The notes under the pieces are model-generated. The model was not told the origin of the DNA. It did not search any database and worked only from the letters and a program-made list of their open reading frames with translations. The translations under genes and the position numbers were made by a program. A stretch of 64,000 bases of DNA from Cryptomeria japonica (taxonomy: Eukaryota; Streptophyta; Pinopsida; Cupressales; Cupressaceae): NCBI RefSeq assembly GCF_030272615.1, contig NC_081409.1, positions 210,904,257-210,968,256 on the forward strand. Reading direction: 5' to 3'. This document shows, in pieces, positions 1 through 11,600 of the stretch. Each line of letters begins with the position of its first letter. The stretch's first letter is position 1.

Positions 1-198
1 CCTCCCTCTTGGAGGTAAAAAACCCAGCAATGAATATCTCAGATTAGATTAGATCAATCACAGTAGCAGATTTTACAATATCCCTCATTAGGGCAGATGC
101 TAGGGCAACTTATCTTGCACAATATACTGAAGGGTTTGACCTTGAATACCTTGCTGCTCTATACAGTCACTGTCAATAGATTCGGCAGCCTAGAAGAC

Positions 199-345
199 AA
201 GTTCGCCAGCCTTGAGTGAGGTTCGCTCAACCAAGGATCAAGTTCGCTCTGCTCAAGATGAAGTTCGCTAGACCAATGAAGAAGTTCGCTCAGCCTTAGT
301 ATTATTTGCCTGACTGAAGACACAGTTCGCTTGCTGAAGTTTGCT
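199..345 (-). repeat. ~21-bp periodic array of the word GCGAACTT
   Basis: On the minus strand the word AGCGAACTT (plus strand AAGTTCGCT) recurs at about 199, 219, 240, 261, 282, 323 and 337, a spacing close to 21 bp or a multiple of it. The bases between copies are only loosely similar. The array lies just downstream, in the minus-strand sense, of a TATA-like sequence, so it may be the start of the R/U5 part of an LTR or of a leader. The word contains a CpG. Confidence 0.6.
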
Positions 346-422
346 GATTAGGATGCAGATCGCTGACTATGAATGACAGATAATTCGTTGATGATTGTGC
401 TTGATTTGATCCCAATTCACCT

Positions 423-432
423 TGTATATATA
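423..432 (-). promoter_or_regulatory. TATA-like box, possibly of a decayed LTR
   Basis: The minus strand reads CTATATATAC here, followed by the GCGAACTT array. The surrounding 1-620 region also has repeated TTATGTAA-type words. It could be the 3' LTR of the minus-strand gypsy remnant found further right, but no partner LTR or terminal duplication was found. Confidence 0.3.
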
Positions 433-869
433 GATGACAATGCCTTCCAAAACCTCTAGTCGGCCTTGTATCTTTTGGTGCCAAGAATCATAAATTACAT
501 AAATGATTTACAAGTTACACATATATAGGTCTTGACCTATTACATAATTATAAGTTACATAAATCTACCAAATAGGGCCGACCCAAACAAGGGTAAATAT
601 GACAAAGTGAATTATCAACATGGCTAAGGCTGCCAGGCCAATTAGCCATCAGGTGTGCTAGGTCGGATCCTTCTGGCATAGATGTGGAAAAAGAGGTTGA
701 GCCAATAAAATAGAAGCAACCTTTGATAAAGAGATTGAACAAAGTCCTAGCAAGAAAACAAGGTATGACGAAGGAGATCTTAAGAGTATACAATCAAAAG
801 AAAATGGGACGACGAACAGATGGAGCTTTATGGAGGAACAAACCTAGTAATCATGGCACCCTCCTATCC

Positions 870-1457
870 TTAAGATCTAGAAGTAGAATCTCCATAATAA
901 TACTCTGCAAAAATATTCAACTTCGGCCTATTCTCAAGATTAACCACTGTATGTACAGCAGCAATCTCTACTTGTGTATGTGTAACATGCTCCAATTTAG
1001 AGCTCTTGTATTGCATCAAAGAAATATCCTCCTCATGAAGGAATGTGCATTCATTTTCCAAGATGGAAAATGGGTCTTCTCACTGATCTTCTTCATGTAC
1101 ACTGTTGTAGTCATCTCCAACAAAGCCCAACAGCCTTTCAAATACATCTACTTCATCGTCTGCCAATAGGTTTGCTCTCAAGCCTTCATTTAAGATGCAT
1201 GGTGTGACCTCTTGCTTGTACAATGTCTCTTGTGCTTTGTGGGAGAGGCTTTCCTTCTCTTCTGTTTTGAAAAATGATTGAGAAAAACTACTAATTTAGT
1301 CAAATTCAAGAGGGCTGAGAGGGGCCTTCAATTCTGCATCATTTGAATATACAAGATACATGTACTCTTCTACAAGACTTGTCTGAACAACAGCAACATC
1401 CTCCTTTCTTCCATTTGCACATTGAATGTTCATAATTGCACATTCCTCATTCATCAT
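870..1457 (-). pseudogene. Unidentified reading frame in a decayed retroelement
   Basis: The minus strand stays in one frame for about 195 codons with only two stops. It starts near MMNEECAIMN and ends near YYYGDSTSRS. The composition is acidic, with many E and D residues, and I see no catalytic motif. It lies downstream, on the same strand, of the gag remnant at 3324-3960 and is separated from it by the inserted solo LTR. It is therefore probably part of that element's polyprotein, between gag and the enzymes. I do not recognise a domain, and chance retention of an open frame is possible. Confidence 0.35.
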
Positions 1458-1587
1458 GAGCATGTGATAACCCCCACGATATCACCTGATGTAAATTATT
1501 AAATAATGTTAAATCTCTAAAGAGGAAATAAATCATTAAATATTGTAAATTAAATAAGGTTAATATAAATAAACGATTAAAATTTTA

Positions 1588-1745
1588 ATGTATTTAATAT
1601 ATAAGATAATAAAGAAAAATATTATTAAATATATTATTAAAATATCTGTATTTAATATATAAAATAATAAAGAAAAAATATTATTAAATATATTATTAAA
1701 ATGTCAATATATTTAATATATAAAATAATAAGGAAAGTATTATTA
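1588..1745. repeat. AT-rich ~60-bp tandem repeat inside the solo LTR
   Basis: Three imperfect copies of a unit built around TATTTAATATATAA, then AATAATAAAGAAAA, then TATTATTAAATATATTATT follow one another. Changes between copies are single bases and short A-tract length differences. Confidence 0.65.
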
Positions 1746-2084
1746 AAACAAATTATTATTACAACATTATAAACTTAACTACGAACTATTAATAAAGACA
1801 AGTGTTATTAATTTAAAACATTAATACCAAACTCTACGAACTATACCAAACACCAAAGGAGGCCCCACCCCACGATTACCCCCCTGCACAAGTGGTACCA
1901 TCGCATCCCTTCATGCGGAAGGGAACCCGTGGAGGGATACAACCCTTCACGGGGTATAAGGGAGGACACAGCAGCATGTAGAAGGGGGGAAGAAGGCAGC
2001 GGAAAGGATAAGGAGGACTGCTGCGTGGATAGAGGAAGAGGTCTGAAAGCTACAGCTACAGGTTACGACAGGTAAGTAATGTAA

Positions 2085-2330
2085 GTAATTAATGCTTATA
2101 TACGTTAATGAATATAATTAATGCTTATTTAATGTATATATTAATGAATATAAGTAATTAATATTTTAATATATATATTAATGAATGCATATTTAATATA
2201 TATTTTAATGAATGTAATTAATGCTTATTTAATATATATGTTAATGAATGTAATTAATGCATATTTAATATATATGTTAATGAATATTTTAATATATATA
2301 TTAATGAATGGTTTTTAGATATTAAAGAAT
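2085..2330. repeat. AT-rich ~35-bp degenerate tandem repeat
   Basis: A unit of the type GTAATTAATGCTTATTTAA followed by TATATGTTAATGAAT is repeated at least six times with variable truncation. It sits between the G-rich segment at 1860-2070 and the hairpin ladder. Confidence 0.6.
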
Positions 2331-2652
2331 ATGTGTAAACATATGTTAATGAATATGTGAAAATAGATGTTAATGAATACATATTAATGAATAGTCAGGA
2401 ATATACGTTAATAAATAAATGTGAATATATGATAATGGATATTTCCTGAATATACGTTATGGAATACATGTTAAGTTAGGAACATGTAAATGTAGATTAT
2501 GAAATGGCAAATAGTAATAAATTGTAAAATGTAATATAAATGTGATTGTATGATGGAGGCTATAGAGAGGAAACTCCCTTAGCCTAATGGAGGGATTATG
2601 ATAATCCTTGGTAGGCAGTATATACTGAATATCTATATGCATATATGTATGG

Positions 2653-2915
2653 CTTGGTTAACAAAGTTCATCCAAGAAGAGATGGATCTGGCCGGTCCCC
2701 TCTGGTAGACTTGGATGATGGGATGCATCATCCAAAGCAAGGAATTGACATATGGTCTTCCTTGGATGGCTTGGGTGTAAGAAATTACACCCAAGACAGG
2801 AATCAAATTAACCTTCGATTTCCTGGATGGCTTGGGTGTAAGTAGTTACATCCAAGACAAGAATCGAATTCACCTTCGATTTTGTGGATGGCTTGGAACC
2901 AAGATGGGTTCCAAG
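2653..2915. repeat. Ladder of five hairpins, each opening CTTGG and closing CCAAG
   Basis: Inverted repeats start at 2653, 2711, 2770, 2831 and 2892, a step of about 60 bp. The stems are TTGGATGATG/CATCATCCAA (loop GGATG), CTTGGGTGTAA/TTACACCCAAG (loop GAAA), CTTGGGTGTAA/TTACATCCAAG (loop GTAG, one G-U), and CTTGGAACC/GGTTCCAAG (loop AAGATG). The first unit at 2653 is weaker. Outer bases are constant while inner stem bases differ between units and remain paired. Between hairpins the units share GAATC...TTCGATTT..TGGATGG. Confidence 0.8.
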
Positions 2916-3323
2916 AAGGCAAGCTCCACAGCCGCCTAAGGACATACCTCCATATGGCATTCGTATCCTTTTTATTAGATAAGAATTGTGATTAGTGTTA
3001 ATTAAGTATTTTAAAGTTAAATTGCAAGTTAGATTAGTTATATATATATATGTATATTTGTTGTATTCTAACAATCTGTTTTGCAGGACAGTGATCTCTA
3101 ACTAGTAGGGACATTACAGAGCATCTGGTTTTACATCTTCCCATGCTGATTTTAAGCTGTACGGCTGAATGAAACTCGCGGGGAGTGTGTAATAGGTTGA
3201 TAGGAATGGGAAGGAATAGGCTGGGAATAGTTATGACTTCAAAAATCGGGCCTTTGCATTGAGGGAATGGGCTGTATAGGGAGATTCATGGCTGCAAATT
3301 GTTCCTTAAGAACCATCAAGTCA

Positions 3324-3960
3324 TTAGAAATTTAAAGACAGTTCTTTCATTGTAACTACCTTATTAGGATCATGACTCTTAGTGAGAGGGGAGGCAGGTG
3401 GGCTGCAAATTTGCAGAGGATCATGTTGGACAGGTTTAGAAGATGCATATGATGACTTGAATAAAGGGGTTACAGTTATCAGAGAAAGCTTTCCAATCAT
3501 AACAATGTCTTGCTTAGCTTGAATGGCAATATTATAGGCTTGAGGGAGAGTATGGCCACTTAGCATCTTAATCATAAGTTAAATTGGAGTCTAATGCTCT
3601 TAGAAAGATAAATCTTGGAGGATGTCCCAACTAGTATCTTCTCCCATGTCTTGTTGAACCTTGTGTTGAGGTTGTCAATAGATTTCATCATTGCTCTCTT
3701 CATTGTAGCAAGATGCTGAATCAGACTTACACAATCAGACCTCTCCCTGAATTTCTCACAAATACAACACCAAACTGATCCCAACTTGCAATGGATGATT
3801 GTGTTAAACCTCAAAACCATTCAAGTGCTTTGCCTTTGAGAGAAATAGCCAAGAGCCTTAGGGAAATCTTCTTATCTGCAATATGGTGTATTTAACATCA
3901 TGACTGCCTAGCTATTGAAAACCAAAAACTTTCTAATTGGGGAGTCGTGATTAAATTACA
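3324..3960 (-). pseudogene. Ty3/gypsy gag remnant (Retrotrans_gag)
   Basis: Reading the minus strand with frame changes gives the hallmark order of plant gypsy gag: LAISLKGKALEWF, then a SWDQF segment, KFRERSDCVSLIQHL, NTRFNKTWEKI, and TLPQAYNIAIQAKQDIVMIGK. This is the capsid-like Retrotrans_gag region. Several frameshifts and stops make it non-functional. No protease or reverse transcriptase follows within the window on this strand, so the element is mostly deleted. It is clearly different from, and older than, the Tat-like elements further right. Confidence 0.7.
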
Positions 3961-4009
3961 TCACAAAATATTTGGAAATAAGCTACTTAAGACACTATCC
4001 TCAGCAATG

Positions 4010-4165
4010 CATTGACTTCATGGAACAATGTTCTATTGTCATTGATTCAAGTATAGCAGCCATAAAAAATCAACAAGCATTAAATGAAGACATTCACATA
4101 ATGCATCAACTTCATGGTTCAAGGTTCATTTGTCATTGATTCAAGAATAGCAGCTACAAAAAAAT
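4010..4165. repeat. Short tandem duplication (~90-bp period)
   Basis: The segment around TTCTATTGTCATTGATTCAA at about 4030 is repeated with changes at about 4120, followed in both cases by TAGCAGC and an A-rich run. It is probably an old local duplication within decayed retroelement sequence. Confidence 0.5.
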
Positions 4166-4382
4166 AAAATTTCGTTGTTTTCACTATGACAAGTGCAAAA
4201 TGCAAATTGATTGTGGTGATTACGAGCTGCAAATGGATGAGTGGATTAGTTATAGGGAGGGTGTAGGGTTTGATAAAAAAGTGAACTTTGTAAAGGCAAA
4301 TAAAGAGAAATGTCTGGAGTTGGACATCCTTGGGATGGTCAGGGGATATCATTGGCATCCTTGAGACGTAGGGCCTCATCAA

Positions 4383-7300
4383 GGGGTTGTTTTAGGGACA
4401 TGTCCCTGAAATTTATGCGGATAGGCAATAGCTAGGGGTCATTCCTTGTCCTGGGTACCATGAGATTTGGGAGGGATGCACCCTTGTATTGATGTGTAAG
4501 TTCAATCTAGCTGGTTTCTTGAAGAGAAGCAATGTTCCATGGATGGTTGTAGAACCATTGGCTCAAGCAAGGGAGCTTGCATAATTGTTTGTTTTTACAG
4601 CTGATGTTTATGTCACTGCCAGTTAGTTGTTTTATTATGCAACTTCAGTTTCTTTATGAGCAGTTTTGCAATCACCTTGAGACATAAAAGAACAGGTAGA
4701 GTAATGACTGTAGATGACATCTTTTCTTCTAGAGTCTTTCTAGCTTCCTTTTTGAACCTGTAAAGATGTTAAAATTTAAACATCATATAACTTAATGGGG
4801 AAAATTGTAAAAGGTTAGTTGAGCAGGAAATTGATTGTTAATTGCTTAGAGTGCCTTAGAGAGGTTGACCATGACAGAAAAGTGAGTTGAGAAAGTTTCA
4901 GAGATTGTATAATGTTTTTGGACACGTTTATGTAATAAATGTCCATGAAAGCCTCAAGTAGGTATTCTTGTAATAGCACAAGGAAACGGTAGCAAGAGGA
5001 GGAATTCCCTAACTCTTCTGGTGTTTGTTTTTCATCCCAAATCAGGTTTCTCTAGGCCAAATTTGTCTTGGGCACTTGTGTTTTTTGTTTTCTTAATCTT
5101 GTTTATGTTTGGTTCTTGCTTTCTAGTTAGGAACAGTTGACAATCAAATCTAAGCACATGGTAGCTGTTTTTCCATTAATTGTATAAAGGACAACCTATC
5201 CAATCAAGTTATTGTTATAAATAAATAAGATTCACTGATGAGTTAATTAAGAGAATATCAATACTAATTATGGATAATAAAAGAGAACAGGAATATAAAA
5301 AACAATTTTTATAAAAAAGAGTGATAATTTTTATAAAATAGAGAAGAGTAGGTATGCTTGTGACATCTCAAGGAAATAGTGGCAAGAGGAGGAATTCCTA
5401 CACTCTTCTGGTGTTTTTTTAATCTCTAACCTGCAAATTTATGCTCAATTCCCAAATCTGGTCAAAGAAGAGTTATGGAGCTCACTTGCAGTTTGAGGAT
5501 GCCAAAAGAAGAGTAAAAATCCAATGGCAGTGGTGATAATAAAGGGGGTGATTAACCTCTTAACTACATAATGCAAACGTTAAGTCCCCAAAATGATGGA
5601 ACAAGCATCTATGATAACATTCATTTCACCTCAACACCACAAGTAATTGATTATCTTAGGTTTTTAGCTTTATATGATTAGAGTAATGAAGCAGTCAAAT
5701 CACATACCATCACCCATAAACATAATGAAGAGATTAACTAAGTAGAGATAAAAAATTGCAATACTTGGAGAGAATGTTCCGAAAATAAAAGGGAATGGAG
5801 GTTACAAAGGTGTATCTGGTGGTCCTCTCCTCTTCCAAAGCCCAACTCCTCTATTCGCAGCTAGGTCCACATGATTCTCGTTATGCTTCACTGTGAAAAA
5901 TAATATAGTCAAATTCGGAAGCCAACCACTTAGCTTCATCAATAATGGCCTATATTTGCTAAGCTTTAACATTACATTGTACAACCTTTCATAGTGTTGA
6001 CAATAATTTGACATTCACCTTCCACAATTAGATTCTTCTAACCCAAGAGAATAGCTAATTGTAGATGTTTGAGCATGGCCTTAGCCGCTTCATGATTAGT
6101 GTATATTGACATGTGTCAAGAATAAATACCAGAACTGGCTGCCTTTGCCAATTTCTAAAGAAACCATCACCTACCAGGCCAAGGGACCCCTGGAAACTCC
6201 ACTGGAATTTTCTTTTATACCTTGAGGAGTGGGTGCCACACAACCTGAGGCTTTATGTACCTATCCAATGCTAACCCATTACCAGGGTTGTAAGATAGTT
6301 TAGGATTATGCAATTTTTGTTGAAGATTGGTGTTGCAATGTAAAAGTTTAAAAGCACCCTCCTCAACTACTTATGAATCCCATCAATACTTGCTCTTGGT
6401 TAGTCTCCATTTGCTTCTTCCAAGTAGAGGATATGATGCTCCAAATCAGTGTGAAATAATCCAGTTGCAATCTAGATCTTTGCTTTTGGATATGGCATAT
6501 ATGTATCATCTTCCTGGGAATAGCTTTAATCAATTACGCATATAGCTGCTTTACTATTTATTAGTCTCTAAATTATTAAAATCTTGTACATCTATTGATT
6601 CCAAATGTTACAAACTTGCCAGTTTTGAAAGCAAAAATGAATCTCAATGTACATATCATGAATAAAGGTTGCAGATCATCCCATTGGGATGTGTGCACAA
6701 AATGGCAAAATACATGATAGGCACTCTTGACTTGAACTTGCATGTAATCTGTCTGAGAGCAGCAAAAACTAATATACCAGGCCTACCTTAAGACAGAATA
6801 CAGTGGAGCACTATCTTGACACAAGAATTATACCAGAACCGAACTCCATCAGTTGGACAAGGATTATGCAAAATCTAGGCTGATCTCGGGAAAATAAATA
6901 ATACAACAGCAATTAAATTATTAATAGTACATCTCAACATTTACATGAAATTCCAATTCATTATCATTGTAAAGTACAACTAGATTCAGCATGTGAACAG
7001 AAAAATGTCAAATTATGATGAAAATTGCATACTTAAGGGCACTGATGGTACCCAAATACTTGTCAACTCCAGAAGAATATCCCTGAGGTAGTGTTATACG
7101 AGACTTCTTAATTAAGGTTTCACTCCTCAAGCTCACCCAAATGTAGTTCTGAACCACTTACATTATATTTTAACTTCTCAATACCTTTTAAGTTTTATTC
7201 TAATGCCTATAAACTGACAATTCACGTATATGTAACTTTTATTCTAATAACACCAGGGCAAGGGTAAATCTTACCTAATCCACTGGTTACTAAATGTAGC

Positions 7301-8068
7301 TTAATCCACAAGTTACTAAATAAAGCTAGCCAATAGTTAAGCCTGCCACTTACTGGTTATCCCATACCCACCATATGCATCATAATACCCTGAGCTTAGG
7401 TAGACAACAGAATTAATGCAATGAAAATAGTTCAGACTATTTGGTTTCTTTATTAAAGATTTCAGTGACATACCTTCTGAAATCAATCTTTACTAACAGA
7501 GTCAACTCCTTTTTTGGATATGTAAGTTTTAAATGACAATTGTGTCACCAATCAAAATGAAAAGACATGTTTATATGATAAATGCTGTTAAGTTTTAATG
7601 TGACAATAGAACAAAGACCAATGGAAAATTAATATACAGTGTACTTACAAAATTTAATATAGGACCATTCAAACAAGGAACAGATTGATTGAAGGGCCTG
7701 CAATAAAATTATTGTTTGGAGGGCCCATACCAAAAGTCTTCCAGGTCACAAAAATAAAATCAAGGTTATCAATAAGGTTGAATAAGTCAGTGATATTGAA
7801 ACAATAAATGAATATAAACAATTATTGAACTTGAAGCTTCATAACCTTGAGGTTATTCTTATATTCTTTAGATTCAAATTTGCTTCTTAAAAAATTTCAT
7901 GATATGTCATTTTCATATGTCAAAGCAGCCAAATTGAAAAAGAAAGTATTTACTTTGGAAATAGTCCATGCAGCATCTGTGAATGATTAAAGACTTTTGA
8001 AACTGAATGGTGATTGAATGTTTGATTTATATATTTAGCTGATTTTTCCAGTGCTTCTGTACTTGCAG
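4383..8068. other. Non-coding stretch left of the acyltransferase exon
   Basis: I find no convincing gene here. Open frames are short and unlike known proteins. The stretch ends in a good splice acceptor at 8068 (TTCTGTACTTGCAG), so at least its right part is intron of the acyltransferase gene. I looked for the expected preceding exon (membrane segment ending in a ...TNQ-like sequence) and did not find it. It may lie beyond the left edge or be too short to spot by eye. Confidence 0.5.
4958..5420. repeat. Dispersed direct duplication, copies ~390 bp apart
   Basis: The stretch at 4958-5032 (containing GCAAGAGGAGGAATTCC and CTCTTCTGGTGTTT) is repeated at 5346-5420 (GGCAAGAGGAGGAATTCC, CTCTTCTGGTGTTT) with roughly 80-85% identity by eye. 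Such spaced duplicates may be LTR or repeat relics or a local duplication. Nothing coding is associated. Confidence 0.55.
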
Positions 8069-8611
8069 ACTACATATGAAAATTTCAGGTACCGGTCCGA
8101 GAATAGAATTAATCCTTATGATCAAGGAGCAAGCAATAATTTTAGGGAAGTTTTCTGCACAGGGATTAGACCATCAAAGAACAATTTCCGGGCCAGGGTA
8201 GAACAAGATGTGCCAAGACAGACTGTGTATGTTCCTCCAAATACAGAAAGTCAAGATGATGCTGGAAATTTGCGTGTGAAAATTGGTTCTGATGTAGAAG
8301 CAGGTGAATCATCAACTGGAGTACATGGTCTGGAAGGGGAAAACAATGAAGAATTGCAGAGTCAACATAGCAATAGTCATGATGTTGGTTTAGACGTTAA
8401 AGATGGCTATGAGGATGCATTTGCGCGTGCTATAGGCCGGCCTATTTCCTCAGAGAACATAGATGCAAGAACTGGAGCTTATTCCAGACGCTCTAGTTGG
8501 GGTCGAAGAAATGAGAATTTTGAAATTTCACCTGAGATACTTTCTCTGGGTTCAGGAATTACAGAGAGTGCTCGATTCAGTGGGCACATTACACCACCAG
8601 GAAACAGGTGA
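8069..8611 (+). CDS. Protein S-acyltransferase (DHHC palmitoyltransferase), terminal exon
   Basis: The exon starts after the acceptor TTGCAG and opens TTYENFRYRSENRINPYDQG, followed by FREVFCTGIRPSKNNFRA. This TTYENFRYR...NPY..G...NF.E.FCT.I.PSKNNFR block is the conserved cytosolic segment just after the last membrane helix in plant DHHC-type protein S-acyltransferases, enzymes that attach palmitate to cysteines of membrane-associated proteins. The rest is a low-complexity acidic tail ending with SRRSSWGRRNENFEISPEIL, also typical of plant family members. About 180 codons are present. The DHHC active site and membrane helices belong to upstream exons not seen here. The exon has no internal stop and nothing marks it as decayed. 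It could still be an isolated exon fragment. Confidence 0.8.
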   Translation, partial: TTYENFRYRSENRINPYDQGASNNFREVFCTGIRPSKNNFRARVEQDVPRQTVYVPPNTESQDDAGNLRVKIGSDVEAGESSTGVHGLEGENNEELQSQHSNSHDVGLDVKDGYEDAFARAIGRPISSENIDARTGAYSRRSSWGRRNENFEISPEILSLGSGITESARFSGHITPPGNR

Positions 8612-11600
8612 AAGTCAAGTGCTCATGTTTCAGATTCCTTTTCTACTTCAAATAGTTCCTGTGAGGATGATCCAGGACAGATTTCACTCTCTGAAATTAT
8701 TCTTTTGAACATTATTGTGGCAGCTAAAGTAACAGTTTCTCTTAATGAACTTGTATAGGGTTTGGGCCCCTCTTATTGGGTCCTTTTGCGTCCAAGCTAT
8801 TTTTGGATTCTTTAGATATTTTTGTTTGGTAACAGTCTACCATTGCACCTCTGATTTTCTATTGGAACTTGTAATTTTAAGTGGCTTTGACCTGCTTTGG
8901 TCATTCCATCCTGATCGACTATTGAAACTTGTACTTTTGAGTCACATTGACCTACGTTTGTCATTTGTGGACATTAATAGAATTCCTTTTTTTCATATTC
9001 ACCCTTGTATAAATATAAAAATCCATTTTTTTACAACTTACGAGTTTCAGTACATAATCAACATTTTGCTGAAGCTTCTGAACTGTGTGAAATGATGTTT
9101 AATAATAATTTTTCAGCTACACCTAGCTTCTTTTATGGTTGATCAACATAAAAGTCAAACTAAAGTTTACTTGCAAGTGAATATTCATGCCCAAAATCTA
9201 TAACATTTCAGAATTTTTCAGTGCATATTCCAAGCTATCATTAATATGTAGAAAGTCACCGATTTGGGAGAAGAATTTTCTAGTGACCAAAAATTTGAGG
9301 ACTGTTTGTGTTTTAGATCACATGGGTGATAAAAACTGCAGAAGCAGGATACATAATTATCTTTTTTGTGGGGGATGTCTGTTTGGCAGTTCCTCTGTTA
9401 AAATAATATCATCAATGCTCCAATTTGAGTTTCCAGATTTGGCTATTTACAAATGGACTGACTTTGCTTCATTATTTTATGTATTAATGCCGGCTTCACT
9501 ATGTTAGTGTTTTAATTTGTCCTTTTCAGGACATCTCAAATCGTAAGTATGTGCGGAAATTCTCTCTTCAAATTTGCAGGCGATGCTCCGTGATATAATC
9601 TTCTCCTAAAAGCTAAATAATAAACAAATTTGCTACTTATGGACATTGCACAGTTTTATCATCTCGGGTTTTTGCATGAATATGAAATACCTGAATGCAA
9701 ATGAGATCTATATTTTTATCATAGAGGTTGGAGCACAAGATTTGAAAGTTTATTATCTTACCACAAGAATTTTCTGTTATATATCTGAATAATAATATAA
9801 ACTGGAAAACAAATACTATTCACTGGTGAAAATAAAGGCTAACGAATTTGTAGTGACAATACGATTGATTAAACATGAGAAACTTTCTAGAACAATTTGA
9901 AATGTTATTTTGAGATTGAAGATAGCAATTCTTTAAAATCTACAAAGCTTCTTATAAAAAGAGAATATAGGTGCTACACAACTTGATCATAGATTGCCTT
10001 ATGGAATCTCATAACAAAACACAATAATCTGACTTAAAAGTTGAATGAAAACTTCAGTTGCATAAATATTGCACAAACTCTCATTTGTCTTGCATTTTGT
10101 GTGGCAATACAAAGTGAAAATTGCAACTTTCCCTTTTGTTTTTAAGTTCTTTGATTGGGCATGGTTTCTTAATGTGTTTATCATTTTGAGTTGTTGTGTT
10201 AGCATTGCCAAGCAAAAAGTGACTTCCCTTTATGTTTTTAACTTGTCTTTGTTGGTCACACATTTTCCTCATTTATCTACCTTTTAGCCAAGTCGTGATT
10301 TCTTTCTAGCTTCACCACCTTAACTAAGTTGCGATTTCCTTTTAGCTTCACCACCTTAGAGTGGCATTGACTTCATTACTTTGTTCTCTGTCATGGTTTT
10401 CTAATGACATTGCCACCCTCGATTGCCATTTCAGTAGATATTTGCCAATTCTTTGTCACTATTTTGGATTGGCTGTGCCACTTAAAATGTGTGACATCTT
10501 CGTGTCTAGAACCTCTTTAACATTGTCGCACTTCAGTTGTGGTAGAGCCACTTAAAAAGTGCAACTTTCTCTTGACAATTATTTAAACATTTCAAACTTT
10601 GTGTCTAATCTCCTACCTGTGCTGATTTTCGCTCATGCCAATTGAATCGACTTCTAGAGGATTTATTATCCATTTTCCAACTTAATTACAACTTCAAATC
10701 TTTATCACTATATCATCTTCCCTTTTTACTCTAGTGCTATTAACCTTCAAAAACTTGATCCATCTTTGTTTGCCATTCCTTATCCATGTTCAATCTGCAA
10801 AATTTGATGGTAGACAAACAAGGCCAACGCTGACAACTTGACAAGACTAAAACTTGGTTGATATGATGAGACTGACATGGTTTATTGACTGCAAACTTGC
10901 TTATCAAAGTTGTGTAGGGTTGTCCATATGCCAATGTTCACCTTTTGTTGTATATAGCATCCAATTCGACATGCAACAGGCACATGAATGATAACTGGTG
11001 TAGATGTGTCGTGTTAAGGGTTCTGCCTATTGGTCTCTCTCCTTCTTCATCAGTGAAAGTCAAATATATTTTCACAGAACGAAATCTAAACTGGAGCTTG
11101 TGGAGTTTCGCTCACTTGCATCATTTGAAAGCATCTCAGGCGGTCTAATGGACCCTGAAATTGGATTTGTGAACTGTGCAGCAAGCTAAATATTTGCATT
11201 CATCGATGTTTTAGTAGAGGTAGATATAAAATTTATTGTAAGTGAAGCTACCTACAGCATATTCTAGTGCATTAGATATAGGTTTCAACTTATTCAGTTT
11301 TGTAACTTTTTGAATCTACTTCACATGTTGAAAGAAATTTATCGTATCGACTAACTCAAAGAAACAAGGGAATGTTAATGTTTCACTCGTAAATTTGTGA
11401 TTAAACTAGAAAAACATGTGTAGCACGAGCCGATTCAAATGCATATCGGTATGCATGATTTTGGCTATAAAATATAGGTAGATATGTTCATTATTTGTCT
11501 CTAACATGAACTCGACAACCTCATATCTATTATGTTAACTTAATTATTTATAACAGACACCAAGTTTCCACAATCCATTAGATATCATCTAGAGTGCTTC

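Larger units (their letters stand above)
1463..3118. mobile_element. Solo LTR with perfect 5-bp target-site duplication
   Basis: The segment begins TGTGATAACC and ends GGGACATTACA, so it has TG...CA ends. It is flanked by GAGCA on both sides (1458-1462 and 3119-3123). No coding sequence lies inside and no partner LTR is in the window, which is the signature of recombination between two LTRs. At 1656 bp it is in the range of large plant gypsy LTRs. It holds three kinds of internal repeat: a ~60-bp AT-rich tandem repeat, a ~35-bp AT-rich repeat, and a ladder of hairpins at 2653-2915. It is inserted in the minus-strand gypsy remnant. The family is unknown. Confidence 0.8.

Noticed and set aside
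7680-7801. Short plus-strand frame with KLLFGGPIPKVFQ, considered as an upstream acyltransferase exon
   Set aside because: It does not match the expected sequence before TTYENF, has no donor in the right phase, and is too short to claim.
9530-9579. 13-nt micro-exon followed by a 37-nt intron downstream of the acyltransferase stop
   Set aside because: A 37-nt intron is below the usual plant minimum, and the TGA at 8611 already closes a family-like C-terminus.
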